From a virus: DNA of 44,232 nucleotides. The notes beneath the pieces are model-generated. The model did not search any database, was not told the DNA's origin, and saw only the letters and a program-made list of their open reading frames with translations. Position 1 is the first letter of the stretch; each line of letters begins with the position of its first letter. Location of the stretch: IMG/VR virus record IMGVR_UViG_3300008740_000016, positions 1 to 44,232 of that record; one strand, written 5' to 3'. Shown one piece after another: positions 1 through 9,856 of the stretch. Position numbers and translations under genes: made by a program.

Positions 1-2
1 CT

Positions 3-1169
3 GAGTTAGCCAAAACTGTTATGACAGCCCAAAAATTCGGGGCAGAAATGGATACAATAGCAGGTATAGGAGATAGTTTATTAGATTTTGAATCTTCAAT
101 TCAAAAAGAATTAGAAGCAGAGTTAATGTTAGGTCAAGATATTAACCTTGAAAAAGCTAGACAATATGCTTTAACAGGGGACCAAAAAGGATTAACAGAA
201 GAGTTAATGAAGCAGGAAGCTATTTTAAACGCTTTTAAAACGGATAATGTTCTAGCCCAACAATCAGCAGCGGCAGCTATAGGTTTAACAAGAGACCAAT
301 TAGCTGAAATTATCATGAAACAAGAAGAACAAAATGCTTTGCAAGCAACTTTTGGTGATGGGGTAACAGATATTACAGGTGCCTATAACCAATACAAAGA
401 AGATTTATCAGAAATTAATGCCCAAATTGCAGCAGCTACAACAGAAGAAGAAAAACAAGCTTTATTAGAAGAGAAAAAAAGACAAGAAAAGGAAATATTT
501 ACTGAATTAGGGAATGAAAATTTACAACAACAGTTAGAAAGCCTTTCACTCGCTGAAGAAATTGAACAAACAAAGAAAAAAGAAAGGGACAATGCAAAAG
601 AGATAGCAGCAAGTATGTTAAAAAATAAGAAGGAAATGATGGCTATGGTTAAGAGTGCTATAACACTAGCAAAATGGTTTGGTATTATAATACTCTCCCT
701 TAAAACTTATCAAATGGTAACTAAAAGTATTGAAGGTATCCAAAAAGCTATTTATATGTGGAAGAATAGAGAAAAAATCCTTGAAGCCCAGAAAAAAGCA
801 ATGCAATTAGGATCTCTAGGAAGAGAAATAGGAATAGCTTCTATGAAAGCATACGCATTTTTAGGACCCATTTTAGGGATTGCTGCTGCAGCTGGAATAG
901 CGGCATTAGGATATTCTTACATGAATGATGGCGTAATAGGCCCAGGAGGTGAAATGGTAGTATCTGGTCCTAAAGGATCAATTCAATTAGACAAAAAAGA
1001 TTCAATTATAGCAGGAACCAATCTTGGTGGTGGAGGAGGAGGAAACAAAGAAGACAACAGTGAAATGTTAGGTTTACTTAAACAAATTGCAAATAAATCC
1101 ACAGTAATAGAAATGGGTGGAAATGAAGTAGGACAAGGAATTAATACAGCAGAACGTGAAATACAATAA
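3..1169 (+). CDS. Tail tape measure protein, C-terminal part (partial)
   Basis: The frame is open to the left edge of the window, so the gene begins outside it. About 388 residues remain. The visible part has a long alpha-helical, Gln/Glu/Lys-rich stretch (roughly residues 30-200 after the first Met, coiled-coil-like), then two hydrophobic segments (around 'WFGIIILSLKTYQMV' and 'AFLGPILGIAAAAGIAALGY'), then a short tail ending in a Gly run. The end, with 'NDGVIGPGGEMVVSGPKGSI' followed by a Lys-Asp-rich 'DSIIAGTNL', is the kind of C-terminus seen on tape measure proteins of T4-like phages, which set tail length and line the tail tube. The baseplate genes that follow support this. Tape measure is inferred from architecture and position. 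Confidence 0.72.
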   Translation, partial: ELAKTVMTAQKFGAEMDTIAGIGDSLLDFESSIQKELEAELMLGQDINLEKARQYALTGDQKGLTEELMKQEAILNAFKTDNVLAQQSAAAAIGLTRDQLAEIIMKQEEQNALQATFGDGVTDITGAYNQYKEDLSEINAQIAAATTEEEKQALLEEKKRQEKEIFTELGNENLQQQLESLSLAEEIEQTKKKERDNAKEIAASMLKNKKEMMAMVKSAITLAKWFGIIILSLKTYQMVTKSIEGIQKAIYMWKNREKILEAQKKAMQLGSLGREIGIASMKAYAFLGPILGIAAAAGIAALGYSYMNDGVIGPGGEMVVSGPKGSIQLDKKDSIIAGTNLGGGGGGNKEDNSEMLGLLKQIANKSTVIEMGGNEVGQGINTAEREIQ

Positions 1170-1176
1170 AATTACA

Positions 1177-1194
1177 TATTTATAACAAACATTA
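1177..1194 (+). promoter_or_regulatory. Candidate late promoter (TATTTATA class)
   Basis: TATTTATAACAAACATTA lies 12 nt before the ATG at 1207. The identical 18 bases recur at 17423-17440 before another unit, and shorter TATTTATA matches lie before 21643 and 33238. There is no TTTG box 20 nt upstream, unlike the other promoter class here. T4 late promoters also consist of a single TATA-type element. The late assignment is inference. Confidence 0.55.
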
Positions 1195-1206
1195 AAACAT
1201 AAAATT

Positions 1207-1554
1207 ATGGGACTATTAGATAGATTAGACAACAACGGAACAACTTATAATCCTGGAGTTAGTAGCACTTCATTATCACCAACATTTGGTAACTCTTTAT
1301 CAAAACCACTTTCAATAAGGCATAAAGACTATTCAGTGAATGGTATACCTTCAATTAATGGGGCCTTAGTAGGAGATTACTTTCCAGGTGTTCTTAAAGG
1401 TTTTGGTATAAAACCTACACCTTCATTATTAGATGGAATCTTAAATGGTAATAACCCATTAGGTCCATTAAGAGATGGGGCTATCCCTTCAATTAATAAT
1501 ACTTTTTCATGTGGAGAATACAAAAATTGTGCTCCTGCAGGTAGTCATATATAA
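1207..1554 (+). CDS. Small tail/baseplate-region protein, unknown
   Basis: Encodes 115 residues, rich in Gly, Ser, Asn and Pro, with no membrane segment or signal peptide. Two related stretches are visible, 'GIPSINGALVGDY' and 'AIPSINNTFSCGEY', so the protein may contain a weak internal duplication. The C-terminus has two cysteines (in 'FSCGEYKNCAPAGSHI'). It sits between the tape measure gene and a baseplate gene behind a late-type promoter, so a virion role is likely. I do not recognise the family. Confidence 0.7.
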   Translation: MGLLDRLDNNGTTYNPGVSSTSLSPTFGNSLSKPLSIRHKDYSVNGIPSINGALVGDYFPGVLKGFGIKPTPSLLDGILNGNNPLGPLRDGAIPSINNTFSCGEYKNCAPAGSHI

Positions 1555-1560
1555 AAATAA

Positions 1561-3348
1561 ATGGGTATAGTAAACCTACAAACCAATCTTAAATCATTAA
1601 AATTTGGTAGAGATAGAGCAGATGGGGGAAATAGTGGGCAGCCTTATACAACAACCCCAATTCCTGAATCTACTCAATATTCTATAGCAGATAAGGATTT
1701 TATATTGAGAGGAGGATTAAAAGCTCCTACCACTGCTTTACAAGATGTTGAAAGATTAACCAAATGGTTTTTTGATACTAAAAACCCATCAGGTTTATTA
1801 TTCATTGCAAAACAAAATTCCTTATCTCTTACCTCAGTAAGAACACAAGCTAGTGGGATTGGCCCTAATGAAGGAATTTATAACCCCTTATCCACTTTAG
1901 CTCAAGCAGGTATAAATTTTGTTGGGGGGCATTTTCCAAAACAGGGGTCAATTCCTGGAGTAGGAGTTAGGTATTATGGTCCTAGAAATAATAATAACCC
2001 TGAAGCTTTAAGTGTAATTGAAAAAGTTATTGGGGGGGAAGATGGATCAGAAAATAGATTAGTTAATTTAAATACATTAAAAATACTAAATCCTTCTAAT
2101 TCTTCCGAAAAATCTGGGGATATTCAAAGAAATAACCCCAATTTCCTTAATAAAATCTTTAAAAATAATCAAATATCCCTTGATCCTAATTTTATTTTAT
2201 CCTATATTGGTGGTCCTAAATCTATTTTGGGTGTGGGAAGAACAAGAATTTCATTTGCTACTGATAATTTGGGCCAACCATTAAGAACTGGGATAAATTC
2301 AAAAGCGTATATTTCTATAACTAATTGGAGGGATCAAGGAACTATAGGTCTTCCTAATTATAATGATTCATTACAAGTCAAAAGAACATATCAAAATTTA
2401 AATAATATTCCTGAAGATCTCACTTCAGGACAACCCCATGATATTATTGAAAGTTTTCAAAAACCTATTTTAAAAGAGGATATCAAATCTTCTACTATAA
2501 TGAGTATTTCTCCTTCTTATTCTCAAAAATCTTCATCCCCCTTTACCATAGATGGTGTTTCTGATTCAAGAATAAACCAAATATCCCCAGGTCAAAGAGG
2601 AAATATAATTAATTATACAGAGGGAAAAAAAAGAGGTGATGGTACTTCTACAGGACCTGTAGATAGAATTAATGCAATGCCCATATATAATTCAAAAGAT
2701 GGGCCTAATAAATGGTGGGCTAATGATTTAATCCAATTCAGAATAGCTTCTTTAAATAATGTTGATCCTAATATAAAAGATTATATTCATTTTAGAGCAT
2801 ATATAGATAACTTCTCAGATAAGTATAAATCCAAATGGAAACCTATAAATTATATGGGGAGAGCAGAATCTTTTTATAAGTATGATAGTTTTGATAGGGA
2901 TATAAGTTTAGATTTTACAGTAGCAGCCCAATCTAAAGAAGAATTAATGATTCAATACAAAAAGTTAAATTATCTAGCTTCTAATTTAGCCCCTACTTAT
3001 AGTAGTGCAGGTTATATGGGGGGTTCTTTAATTACTTTAACAGTGGGGGGTTGGTTATATGAACAACCAGGTTTTATTACAGGATTATCCTTATCACCCC
3101 ATAAAGAATCTCCATGGGAAATAGGTATTAATGATAAAGGCACCCCTGATGAATCAGTTAGGGAATTACCCCATATAATTACAGTTAGTGGTTTTGGATT
3201 TACCCCAATTCATAAATTTAGACCACAAAAACAAACATTAAAGTTTGGTGAGGACAATAATGTTTCATATTATGGTAAGGAGCATTATATAGCTTTAGCA
3301 GATGGAAATGATACTGATGGAGATAAAGGGTATAATAAAACAAAATAA
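1561..3348 (+). CDS. Baseplate / tail-tube-associated structural protein
   Basis: Encodes 595 residues. The first two thirds are Ser/Asn/Gly-rich and low in hydrophobic segments. The last 200 residues are better conserved in character: 'FRAYIDNFSDKYKSKW', 'YDSFDRDISLDFTVAAQS', 'LNYLASNLAPTYSSAGYMGG' and 'GGWLYEQPGFITGLSLS' form a beta-rich domain typical of phage tail-tube or baseplate cap proteins. It starts 6 nt after the preceding stop and is followed 9 nt later by a gp53-like gene. It could be the functional counterpart of T4 gp48/gp54, which join tube and baseplate, but that is inferred from position. Glycine is often coded GGG, giving G-runs of 6-7 (for example 2032-2038). Confidence 0.62.
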   Translation: MGIVNLQTNLKSLKFGRDRADGGNSGQPYTTTPIPESTQYSIADKDFILRGGLKAPTTALQDVERLTKWFFDTKNPSGLLFIAKQNSLSLTSVRTQASGIGPNEGIYNPLSTLAQAGINFVGGHFPKQGSIPGVGVRYYGPRNNNNPEALSVIEKVIGGEDGSENRLVNLNTLKILNPSNSSEKSGDIQRNNPNFLNKIFKNNQISLDPNFILSYIGGPKSILGVGRTRISFATDNLGQPLRTGINSKAYISITNWRDQGTIGLPNYNDSLQVKRTYQNLNNIPEDLTSGQPHDIIESFQKPILKEDIKSSTIMSISPSYSQKSSSPFTIDGVSDSRINQISPGQRGNIINYTEGKKRGDGTSTGPVDRINAMPIYNSKDGPNKWWANDLIQFRIASLNNVDPNIKDYIHFRAYIDNFSDKYKSKWKPINYMGRAESFYKYDSFDRDISLDFTVAAQSKEELMIQYKKLNYLASNLAPTYSSAGYMGGSLITLTVGGWLYEQPGFITGLSLSPHKESPWEIGINDKGTPDESVRELPHIITVSGFGFTPIHKFRPQKQTLKFGEDNNVSYYGKEHYIALADGNDTDGDKGYNKTK

Positions 3349-3357
3349 AAATATAGA

Positions 3358-3657
3358 ATGAGAAGATATAGAAATATGCCCCAAACACTTTCACCCTCAA
3401 AAAAACCTATGTACAAAACTGTTAGGTATCCCGAAATTCCAAGATCCTTTAGTGATATCTATATTTTCACTACAGTAGGGGATAGATATGATACTCTAGC
3501 TTTAAAATATTATAGTGATCCAACTTTATGGTGGGTAATATCTATTGCAAATGGAGATTTCAATCAGAATTCCATAATCCCCCCAATAGGGTCCCAAATT
3601 CGAGTTCCATCTAATCCAACCCCCTATATAGTAGAATATGAAAAAATAAATAAATAA
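3358..3657 (+). CDS. gp53-like baseplate wedge / LysM-type tail protein
   Basis: Encodes 99 residues. The core 'DIYIFTTVGDRYDTLALKYY' followed by 'DPTLWWVISIANGD' and 'IIPPIGSQIRVP' is the compact LysM-like fold found in gp53-type baseplate wedge proteins and other short tail 'protein X' families. The conserved pattern is T-x-GDRYD, then a D-P-T-L-W-W signature, then the P-P-I-G-x-x-I-R-V-P strand. It is much shorter than T4 gp53 (about 196 aa) and is essentially the LysM module alone. The giant hub gene follows 4 nt later. Confidence 0.72.
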   Translation: MRRYRNMPQTLSPSKKPMYKTVRYPEIPRSFSDIYIFTTVGDRYDTLALKYYSDPTLWWVISIANGDFNQNSIIPPIGSQIRVPSNPTPYIVEYEKINK

Positions 3658-3661
3658 AGTT

Positions 3662-6600
3662 ATGTCAAATTTAATAGGAGAACCTTTTGAGAAATATGTA
3701 AATAGGTAAATAATTGCCCGACAAAAACTCCATGGCTCAACCCAAAGAACCTTAGAACAAATCACTTACCTAAATTCTAGAAATGCTTGGATCAAAATAG
3801 CCTCAGGAGTTGAACTTACACCTAGAAAATACGAGGAGGTTACTAAGGATCTACCAAATTCCCAACCTATCCCCTCTGGTTCAATCTCAGATGGGGGGAA
3901 ATTAGCTAAAAATTGGGTTTTATTTAATGGGTTAAGTACTTATGAAAATGAAAGGGAAACAGAATATTATAATGATCCCACCAAAGATGTAAATAAATAT
4001 GTAAACCATTTTGAGGGAAATAAGGCAGGAATTAAATCCTTTTTTAATCCTGAAGGGGCTTATGGTATAGGTGGTACAAATTTTGGGTATGTTCCTATGC
4101 CTGGGATTGTAGATGCTAATCTTAAATGTTTGAATAGGGGTTCTATAAAAAAAACAACAATTAAAATAAAAGCCCATAATAGGGTTCAATTTAATATTAT
4201 TGATACTTTATATTTAAGGTTAGGTTATTCTATTTTTGTAGAGTGGGGGTATGATAAGTATATAGATAATGAGGGTGAATTACAAACCATGTATTCTTCA
4301 TTAATTGATGAAAAATTTTTTGATGATGAATTTAAAAAATCTGACTATTCTAAATGGATACCCGAAATAGATAAAAAAAGGGAGAATACTGATGGAAACT
4401 ATGAAGGAATATTTGGTACTGTTTCTAATTTTTCATGGACATTTCAAGATGATGGTACTTATGATATTAAATTAGAAGTAATAAGTTTGGGGGATATAAT
4501 TGAATCCTTAAGAGCTAATCTACCCCCCATAGGTAAAAGAGACAATGTATTTAGTGACGTAGTTTTAGCAGATAACCAAAGAAAATTTGGAAAGGTGGTT
4601 GCAACCCAAGAACAATTTTATGAAGAAATTTTCCCCAATTTAGAAGATTACCTAACAGACATATATAACAACTATATAACAAAAAAAGCAAGTTTTATCT
4701 CCACAGAACTTTTGGATTTTAGTAGGAGATCTGAGGCAAAATTCTCAAATCTTATCCTACTCCAAGACTTTGTTCCATATTTTGATAGCCCTGCATGGAA
4801 AACCATATACACAAACATTGGACCCCTATTTAAACAAGAACAATTTATTGGTTATTCTGTTAAAACAATAGAACAACAAAGTCGAGAACTTTTAGATAAA
4901 GGAGATATACCACAACCTAATATTCCTCAAAATATAGAAATAGTTGAATTTGAATTTGATGAAGATGGTAATATTATAGGTACTGTTGGAGACGATATAA
5001 ATACTGGAGCAACAGATTCAGAATTAGGTGATTTAGATGGTAATGTAGTAACTAGACGAGTTTCATTTGAAAGGAATTTAGAATGGTTAAAAATTGATGT
5101 AGATATTAGTTCTGCTCCATCCTTTAAGGGTTTAATTGATGCCAACACCAAATTCATAAAAGATAACGAATACATAGAAAAGGGGTTAATGTATGCTATA
5201 TATAGATATCTTCTTGTGAATGTGAATGATGATACAAAGGGGGGTAGGCAAGTAAATAGATATGAGGACACAACCAAACTAACAGAAGATTTAGGACAAG
5301 TTTTTGAGGAAGGAGAAGTAATTGAAACAACTGAAGCAGGTAGAACATACCCAACATTACCAGGAGTTTTGGATCTTAATACCCCCGAGGGTAACTACAG
5401 TATTAGTTGGTTTCAACCTTCTATGATTACCAGTACTACAGAATTAAATTTTTGGGGAATGTCTCTTAGTTTTCTACTTAAAAGTTTTTATCAATTTGCT
5501 GTTTATCAACAATTTGCTGGAGGAACAGGAGATAATAGGTTAAATACAGAAGAATTAGATACAGAATTACCTGAGGAAGAGGATGAAAGTAAAATTCAAT
5601 ATGAAGAATATGGGGGTGCTCAAAAAAATAGAATTTCTGCTTATTTAACCCGAGTTATGGAATACCAGAGAGCTTCTGGATTAGGAACTAAATTTGAAAG
5701 TACTATTCAAGATACTAAAATGATACCACATAAAATGTTTCCATCCAAAACAGATTTTGATAAATTTAAAAAAGCTATAGGCTATCCGTATTATAATTCA
5801 TCCAGATTTAGGAATGCCTTTGCGGGTTTTATAACGGGGGTTAATAACCTTTCATCTTATTATATGAAATTGGGAGTTTTTCTAGATTTTTTCGAAGAAA
5901 GAATTATTCCTAAAATAGAATCAACTAAAAAACCCCTAATAACTATAAATACCTCAAGAAGCAAAAACATATGTTATGTAACAGATAACTCCATTTCATC
6001 AAACCCTAAAAAACTTATAGTTAGAAATAAAAATTTCTATGCTTACCCTAAAAAAAACAAAATTAACCCTGGGTTAGATCAATTTATAGCTACAAGAAAG
6101 GGTATTAAATATGGACTTATTATGAATATTTATTTTTCTTTTGATAGGTTAATAAAAATTTTTGATAAGGTGGATACTAGGGATGAAGTAAGTGTTTTTA
6201 AAGTTTTAAAAGAATTATGTAAAGACATTAATGAATGTTTGGGGATGGTAAACAATATAGAACCTGTTATTAAAGAAAATAATGAAATTCGATTAATAGA
6301 TCAAACCCCAATTCCTGGGTTAGATGAAATAAAAGATGAATTTGGGGTTCGTAAGGATTCTGAGGAGGATGCAGTTTTAGAGGTTTTTGGGTATAAAGAA
6401 GTTAATGATTTTGATGATGAGGGAACTACAAATCTTTCAACTTTTGTTAATAAGATAGGAATTACTACTGAAATTAATAAAAAATATGCTACTATGATAA
6501 CCATAGGGGCTACTTCCCAAGGTTCTATTCCGGGTTTAGAAGCAACCGCATTTTCAAAATGGAATGAGGGGATATTAGATAGATTTAAAAATAATATTGT

Positions 6601-7888
6601 TGATGCTAAAAAATTTAAATCAAAAGGAACTAAAATTGATAAATTAGAAGACCAAAATGAAAATGTAATAGAAAATTATAAAAATTTTCTTGTAAATAGA
6701 GAACCGTTATTAGGTTATACTACTAATGTACATCCATTATTTAATGATGAGGTTATCCCCATTAATCAATCTGTTATAGAAAAATGGAATAAATTCTATC
6801 AAGCTAAATCCTCAATTTTATCTAATTCTGCTAAAAGTTCGGTGGGTTTTATGCCCTTTAATATGAAAGTTAGTATGGATGGGATAGGGGGGATTAAAAT
6901 TTATAATAAACTTAAAGTTAATACTAAGTTTTTACCTTCTAATTATGGGGATGAATTAGAATTTATTATTACTGGGGTAGACCATAAAATATCTGATAAT
7001 GGGTGGGAAACTTCATTATCAACTATCGCCACCTCTAATTCAAAAAATATTAAAGAAATAAAAACATATTCTACAAAAGAAATACTGGCCAAAGGGGGGG
7101 ATATTACTAAACTTGATGAAGGTCCTGTTGAACCCCCAGGTTGGGATACAGAGGATTATTGGGTTAGAGGAGAAGCAGACGTCCCCGAATGGATGAACCC
7201 AGGTAATAAGTATAAAACAATAAAATATGATAAAAAATCAAGTTTCGGTTCAGATGTTCTCAAATATTATATCCCCGAATTAAAAGCACTTACAGGAACT
7301 ACCTCACAAGGTACTAAAATAACAAGAGGGTTAAAAATATTAGCTATGATTATGGTAAACAAAGAAGGATTCCATGCAAATCCTAGGGGTTCAGGTCCAC
7401 CTGGATTGGGAGGGGATAGTGTAAATGGAACAAGATCATTTAGATTTAATAACCCCGCAAATATTGGTAATACAGATTCAGGGGCAAATAAGGCATTTGA
7501 TTCTCTAAAAGATGGAATCGTTTGGCAATTAGATTATCTTTATGGTGTAGCCACGGGTACAAATAAATTTGACCCATCAGGAAAAGAAATTAAAATCTCC
7601 AGATCTTACCCCATAGGAAAAACCAAAAAAATAAAACCCTATTTTTCTGAAGAAGTAGCATTAAGGGAAGGTTATAATCCTTATCTCCCTGGTTATGAAT
7701 TTACCTATACTGGAAAGATTAAAGAATTTGTAAAAATATACTCAACAGGAGCTCGAGGAACCAATAGTTATATTAGTACAATAGCATCCTTTTTTAGATT
7801 AAATGGTTATACTATGGTTGATGAGAATACCACCTTAACAGAATTAGTTGCTTTAGATGGAACTGAAGAAATTATAATCCCAAGTTAA
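3662..7888 (+). CDS. Giant baseplate hub protein with C-terminal lysozyme-like module, interrupted by in-frame TAA at codon 16
   Basis: One frame runs from ATG 3662 to 7888 (1408 codons) except for a TAA at 3707-3709. The N-terminus reads MSNLIGEPFEKYVNR-stop-IIARQKLHGS, and the frame then stays open for 129 codons to the first in-frame ATG at 4097. That downstream part is protein-like ('NRTLEQ'-type segment 'STQRTLEQITYLNSRNAWIK'), so 4097 is probably not the natural start. The body has motifs typical of phage hub proteins, such as 'LGYSIFVEWGYDKYI' and a late beta-domain 'LPSNYGDELEFIITGVDHKI'. The last 200 residues look like a peptidoglycan-degrading module: 'SFRFNNPANIG' (7433-7468), 'AFDSLKDGIVWQLDYLYG', then 'YISTIASFFRLNGY'. 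This suggests a hub fused to a tail lysozyme, analogous in role to T4 gp27-gp5. Hub and lysozyme are inferred from motifs. Readthrough, true mutation and sequence error cannot be told apart here. Confidence 0.66.
3707..3709 (+). other. In-frame stop codon within the hub gene
   Basis: TAA replaces a codon between 'KYVNR' and 'IIARQ'. A single C-to-T change would convert a Gln codon CAA to this TAA, and Gln fits the surrounding pattern. TAA is the normal terminator of most genes in this window, so genome-wide recoding of TAA is unlikely. Confidence 0.85.
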
Positions 7889-7894
7889 TAAACT

Positions 7895-8560
7895 ATGCCC
7901 CAATATTACCCTAAATCCCAAGTAACACTAAATCTTTTCACTAATGGACAAGAATATAAATCCTTCTCCACAGATAAAGAATATATAGGGTATTATTATA
8001 AGACTTCAAATGGAGAAATATTTGCTGGGAGAAATTTTGAATCTTTAACCCAAGAAAAATTAATACCTATTTTACCTCTTAAAGAAGAATTTCATAATTT
8101 ACCTATAGCTGATAATAATGTTTATTCCCTAAAAGAAGATGAAGATCTTTATATAACAAATGATCCTACTCCCCCCTACCCTATAGGGGGTATTGATTTA
8201 ATACCCAATAATTTCCTTATTACATCTTATCCCGATCCTAATTCATCATCACCAAGATCAATCCCTACCCAATTCAAATCTACTCCTACCCCTGAAGATA
8301 TAAGAGTAGGAGAATATCGAAGGTATTTTGCTAAAAAAATAAATGAAATTCAATATATGGAAATAAATAAAGAAACTTACACAAAATTTAAAGAAAAAAA
8401 TCCCACAGTGGCTTTTGATTTGTATGAAGTTGCTTTTCTCCCTTGGGATTTAGAAAATACCCAATCTTCCTTTTCAACCAATTCAAGGATATTATCTTTA
8501 ACTGAAAAGAATAATAATTGGTGGGGTTTTAGGTTATACTTTGAAAGATACCTTGCCTAA
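7895..8560 (+). CDS. Tail/baseplate-region structural protein, unknown
   Basis: Encodes 221 residues, starting 6 nt after the hub gene. The N-terminal half is beta-rich and polar ('YIGYYYKTSNGEIFAGRNF'). The middle holds Pro-rich low-complexity sequence ('NDPTPPYPIGG'). The C-terminal half contains 'VGEYRRYFAKKINEIQYMEI' and ends in an aromatic stretch, 'NNWWGFRLYFERYLA'. It has no membrane segment. It shares the G-rich codon use of the preceding tail genes and closes the structural block before the replication genes. Its function is not recognised; a virion protein is likely from context. Confidence 0.68.
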   Translation: MPQYYPKSQVTLNLFTNGQEYKSFSTDKEYIGYYYKTSNGEIFAGRNFESLTQEKLIPILPLKEEFHNLPIADNNVYSLKEDEDLYITNDPTPPYPIGGIDLIPNNFLITSYPDPNSSSPRSIPTQFKSTPTPEDIRVGEYRRYFAKKINEIQYMEINKETYTKFKEKNPTVAFDLYEVAFLPWDLENTQSSFSTNSRILSLTEKNNNWWGFRLYFERYLA

Positions 8561-8583
8561 TTAAATTTTCCTCATTATATTCA
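8552..8583 (+). promoter_or_regulatory. Candidate early/middle promoter (weak -33 box)
   Basis: CTTG at 8552-8555, a 20-nt spacer, then TATATTCA at 8576-8583. Only 4 nt separate the second box from the ATG at 8588, so the transcript could be nearly leaderless. It matches eight better sites in the window in spacing and -7 box; the upstream box differs by one base. Confidence 0.42.
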
Positions 8584-8587
8584 CTAT

Positions 8588-9856
8588 ATGTTCTATATAG
8601 TAGAAACCAAAAGACAATTAAACGAATTCAATAAAAAAGGTTATAAGGAAGCTTATATAGAGGTAATACCCTACTCTGATAAAACACATCCAACAATTAC
8701 AGATGTTAGTTTAGTTTACATTAGACCATTTGAAGCAACCAAGGGATATATTTTAACATTAGACCATAGCGAAGCTATGTCATTAAACAGCGAGTATATT
8801 GAAGAATCAATTAATAAATTCGATAAGTTATATGTTTGGGGTAGAAAAGAATTTAGGCATTTTTACTGGTGGACTAATGAGGTAATTGATTTATCCTTAT
8901 CCGCCCCTAATTATGAAAAAGAAACAACTCAAACACATAAATTATTCAATAGTTATAAGAGATACAAGGGTAAATTAGACATCAATCGAATTATTCCTCT
9001 TGTTAAACATTATGAAGCTTGTGAAAAAAATTATAATAATTTAAAACAATACAAAGATGAACCTGTCAACAAATTTTACAACCAATCAATACCATTTTTA
9101 TTCCACTTTATCGAGAAAAGTGGTATACGAGTGGATCCCCAACTCTTCGAAGACTACTTCGATCGTGGTAGCACGGATAAAGTGTACACACAGTATAACT
9201 TTAGAACCACAACAACAAGACCCTCAAATAGGTTCGGAGGGATTAACTTTGCAGCATTAAATAAAGAAAATGGCTGCCGTAAAGCATTTATACCAGATAA
9301 TGATAAGTTTGTTGAGATTGATATTTCTGCCTATCATCCTACTCTTGCTGCTCATCTTGTTGATTATAAATTCGATACTGATGACATTCATGCTTCCTTT
9401 GCAAAAATGTATAAGGTTGATTACAAAAAAGCTAAGGAATTAACATTTAAACAATTATATGGTGGGGTATTTAAACAATATAAGGACTTAGAATTTTTTC
9501 AAAAAGTTCAAAAGTATGTAGATGAATTATGGGAAAAATTTAACAATGATGGTTACATTGAATGTATGATTTCAAAATACAGGTTTGAAAAAGATAAATT
9601 AGATAACATGAACCCACAAAAATTATTTAATTATCTGCTACAAAATTTGGAGACGTCACTTAATGTTCGTATATTGAGGCATATATTAAAAAGAATAATA
9701 TTTAAAAAATCAAAATTGGTATTATACACGTATGATGCGTTTTTATTTGATTTAGCAGATGATGAAGAATATTTAATAGAAGATATAAAGAATATCTTTA
9801 AAAGATATGGATTAAAAGTAAAACTTAAACATGGAACAAACTACGATTTTGAATAA
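8588..9856 (+). CDS. Family A (Pol I-like) DNA polymerase domain protein
   Basis: Encodes 422 residues, much shorter than bacterial Pol I. The polymerase motifs are visible in order. A 'TTTTRPSNRFGGINFAAL' segment (207-224) resembles the TGRLSS..NLQNIP region, followed by 'RKAFIP'. Motif A is 'FVEIDISAYHPTLAAHL' with Asp245. The O-helix motif B is 'KELTFKQLYGG' with Lys283, Phe287, Tyr291 and Gly292 in the Pol I spacing. Motif C is 'LVLYTYDAFLFD' with Asp383, where the usual His-Asp-Glu has become Tyr-Asp-Ala. The position of the Pol I steric-gate Glu is His250. The N-terminal 100 residues loosely resemble a degenerate 3'-5' exonuclease fold. Both catalytic aspartates are kept, so activity is possible. 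A second polymerase of family B is also encoded here (29157-32417). The gene opens the replication block. Confidence 0.68.
   Translation: MFYIVETKRQLNEFNKKGYKEAYIEVIPYSDKTHPTITDVSLVYIRPFEATKGYILTLDHSEAMSLNSEYIEESINKFDKLYVWGRKEFRHFYWWTNEVIDLSLSAPNYEKETTQTHKLFNSYKRYKGKLDINRIIPLVKHYEACEKNYNNLKQYKDEPVNKFYNQSIPFLFHFIEKSGIRVDPQLFEDYFDRGSTDKVYTQYNFRTTTTRPSNRFGGINFAALNKENGCRKAFIPDNDKFVEIDISAYHPTLAAHLVDYKFDTDDIHASFAKMYKVDYKKAKELTFKQLYGGVFKQYKDLEFFQKVQKYVDELWEKFNNDGYIECMISKYRFEKDKLDNMNPQKLFNYLLQNLETSLNVRILRHILKRIIFKKSKLVLYTYDAFLFDLADDEEYLIEDIKNIFKRYGLKVKLKHGTNYDFE

Noticed and set aside
134-592. Minus-strand open frames opposite the tape measure gene and many other genes
   Set aside because: They lie wholly within strong + strand genes, have low-complexity Ser/Cys/Phe-rich translations and no start context. 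No minus-strand gene is supported in the window.
4097-7888. ATG 4097 as the natural start of the hub protein
   Set aside because: The same frame is protein-like for 129 codons upstream, back to the TAA at 3707, and continues to ATG 3662, which directly follows the previous gene. Kept only as a possible restart.
9057-9260. 67-codon + strand frame inside the family A polymerase gene
   Set aside because: It overlaps the polymerase motif region in another frame and has no promoter, spacing or motif of its own.
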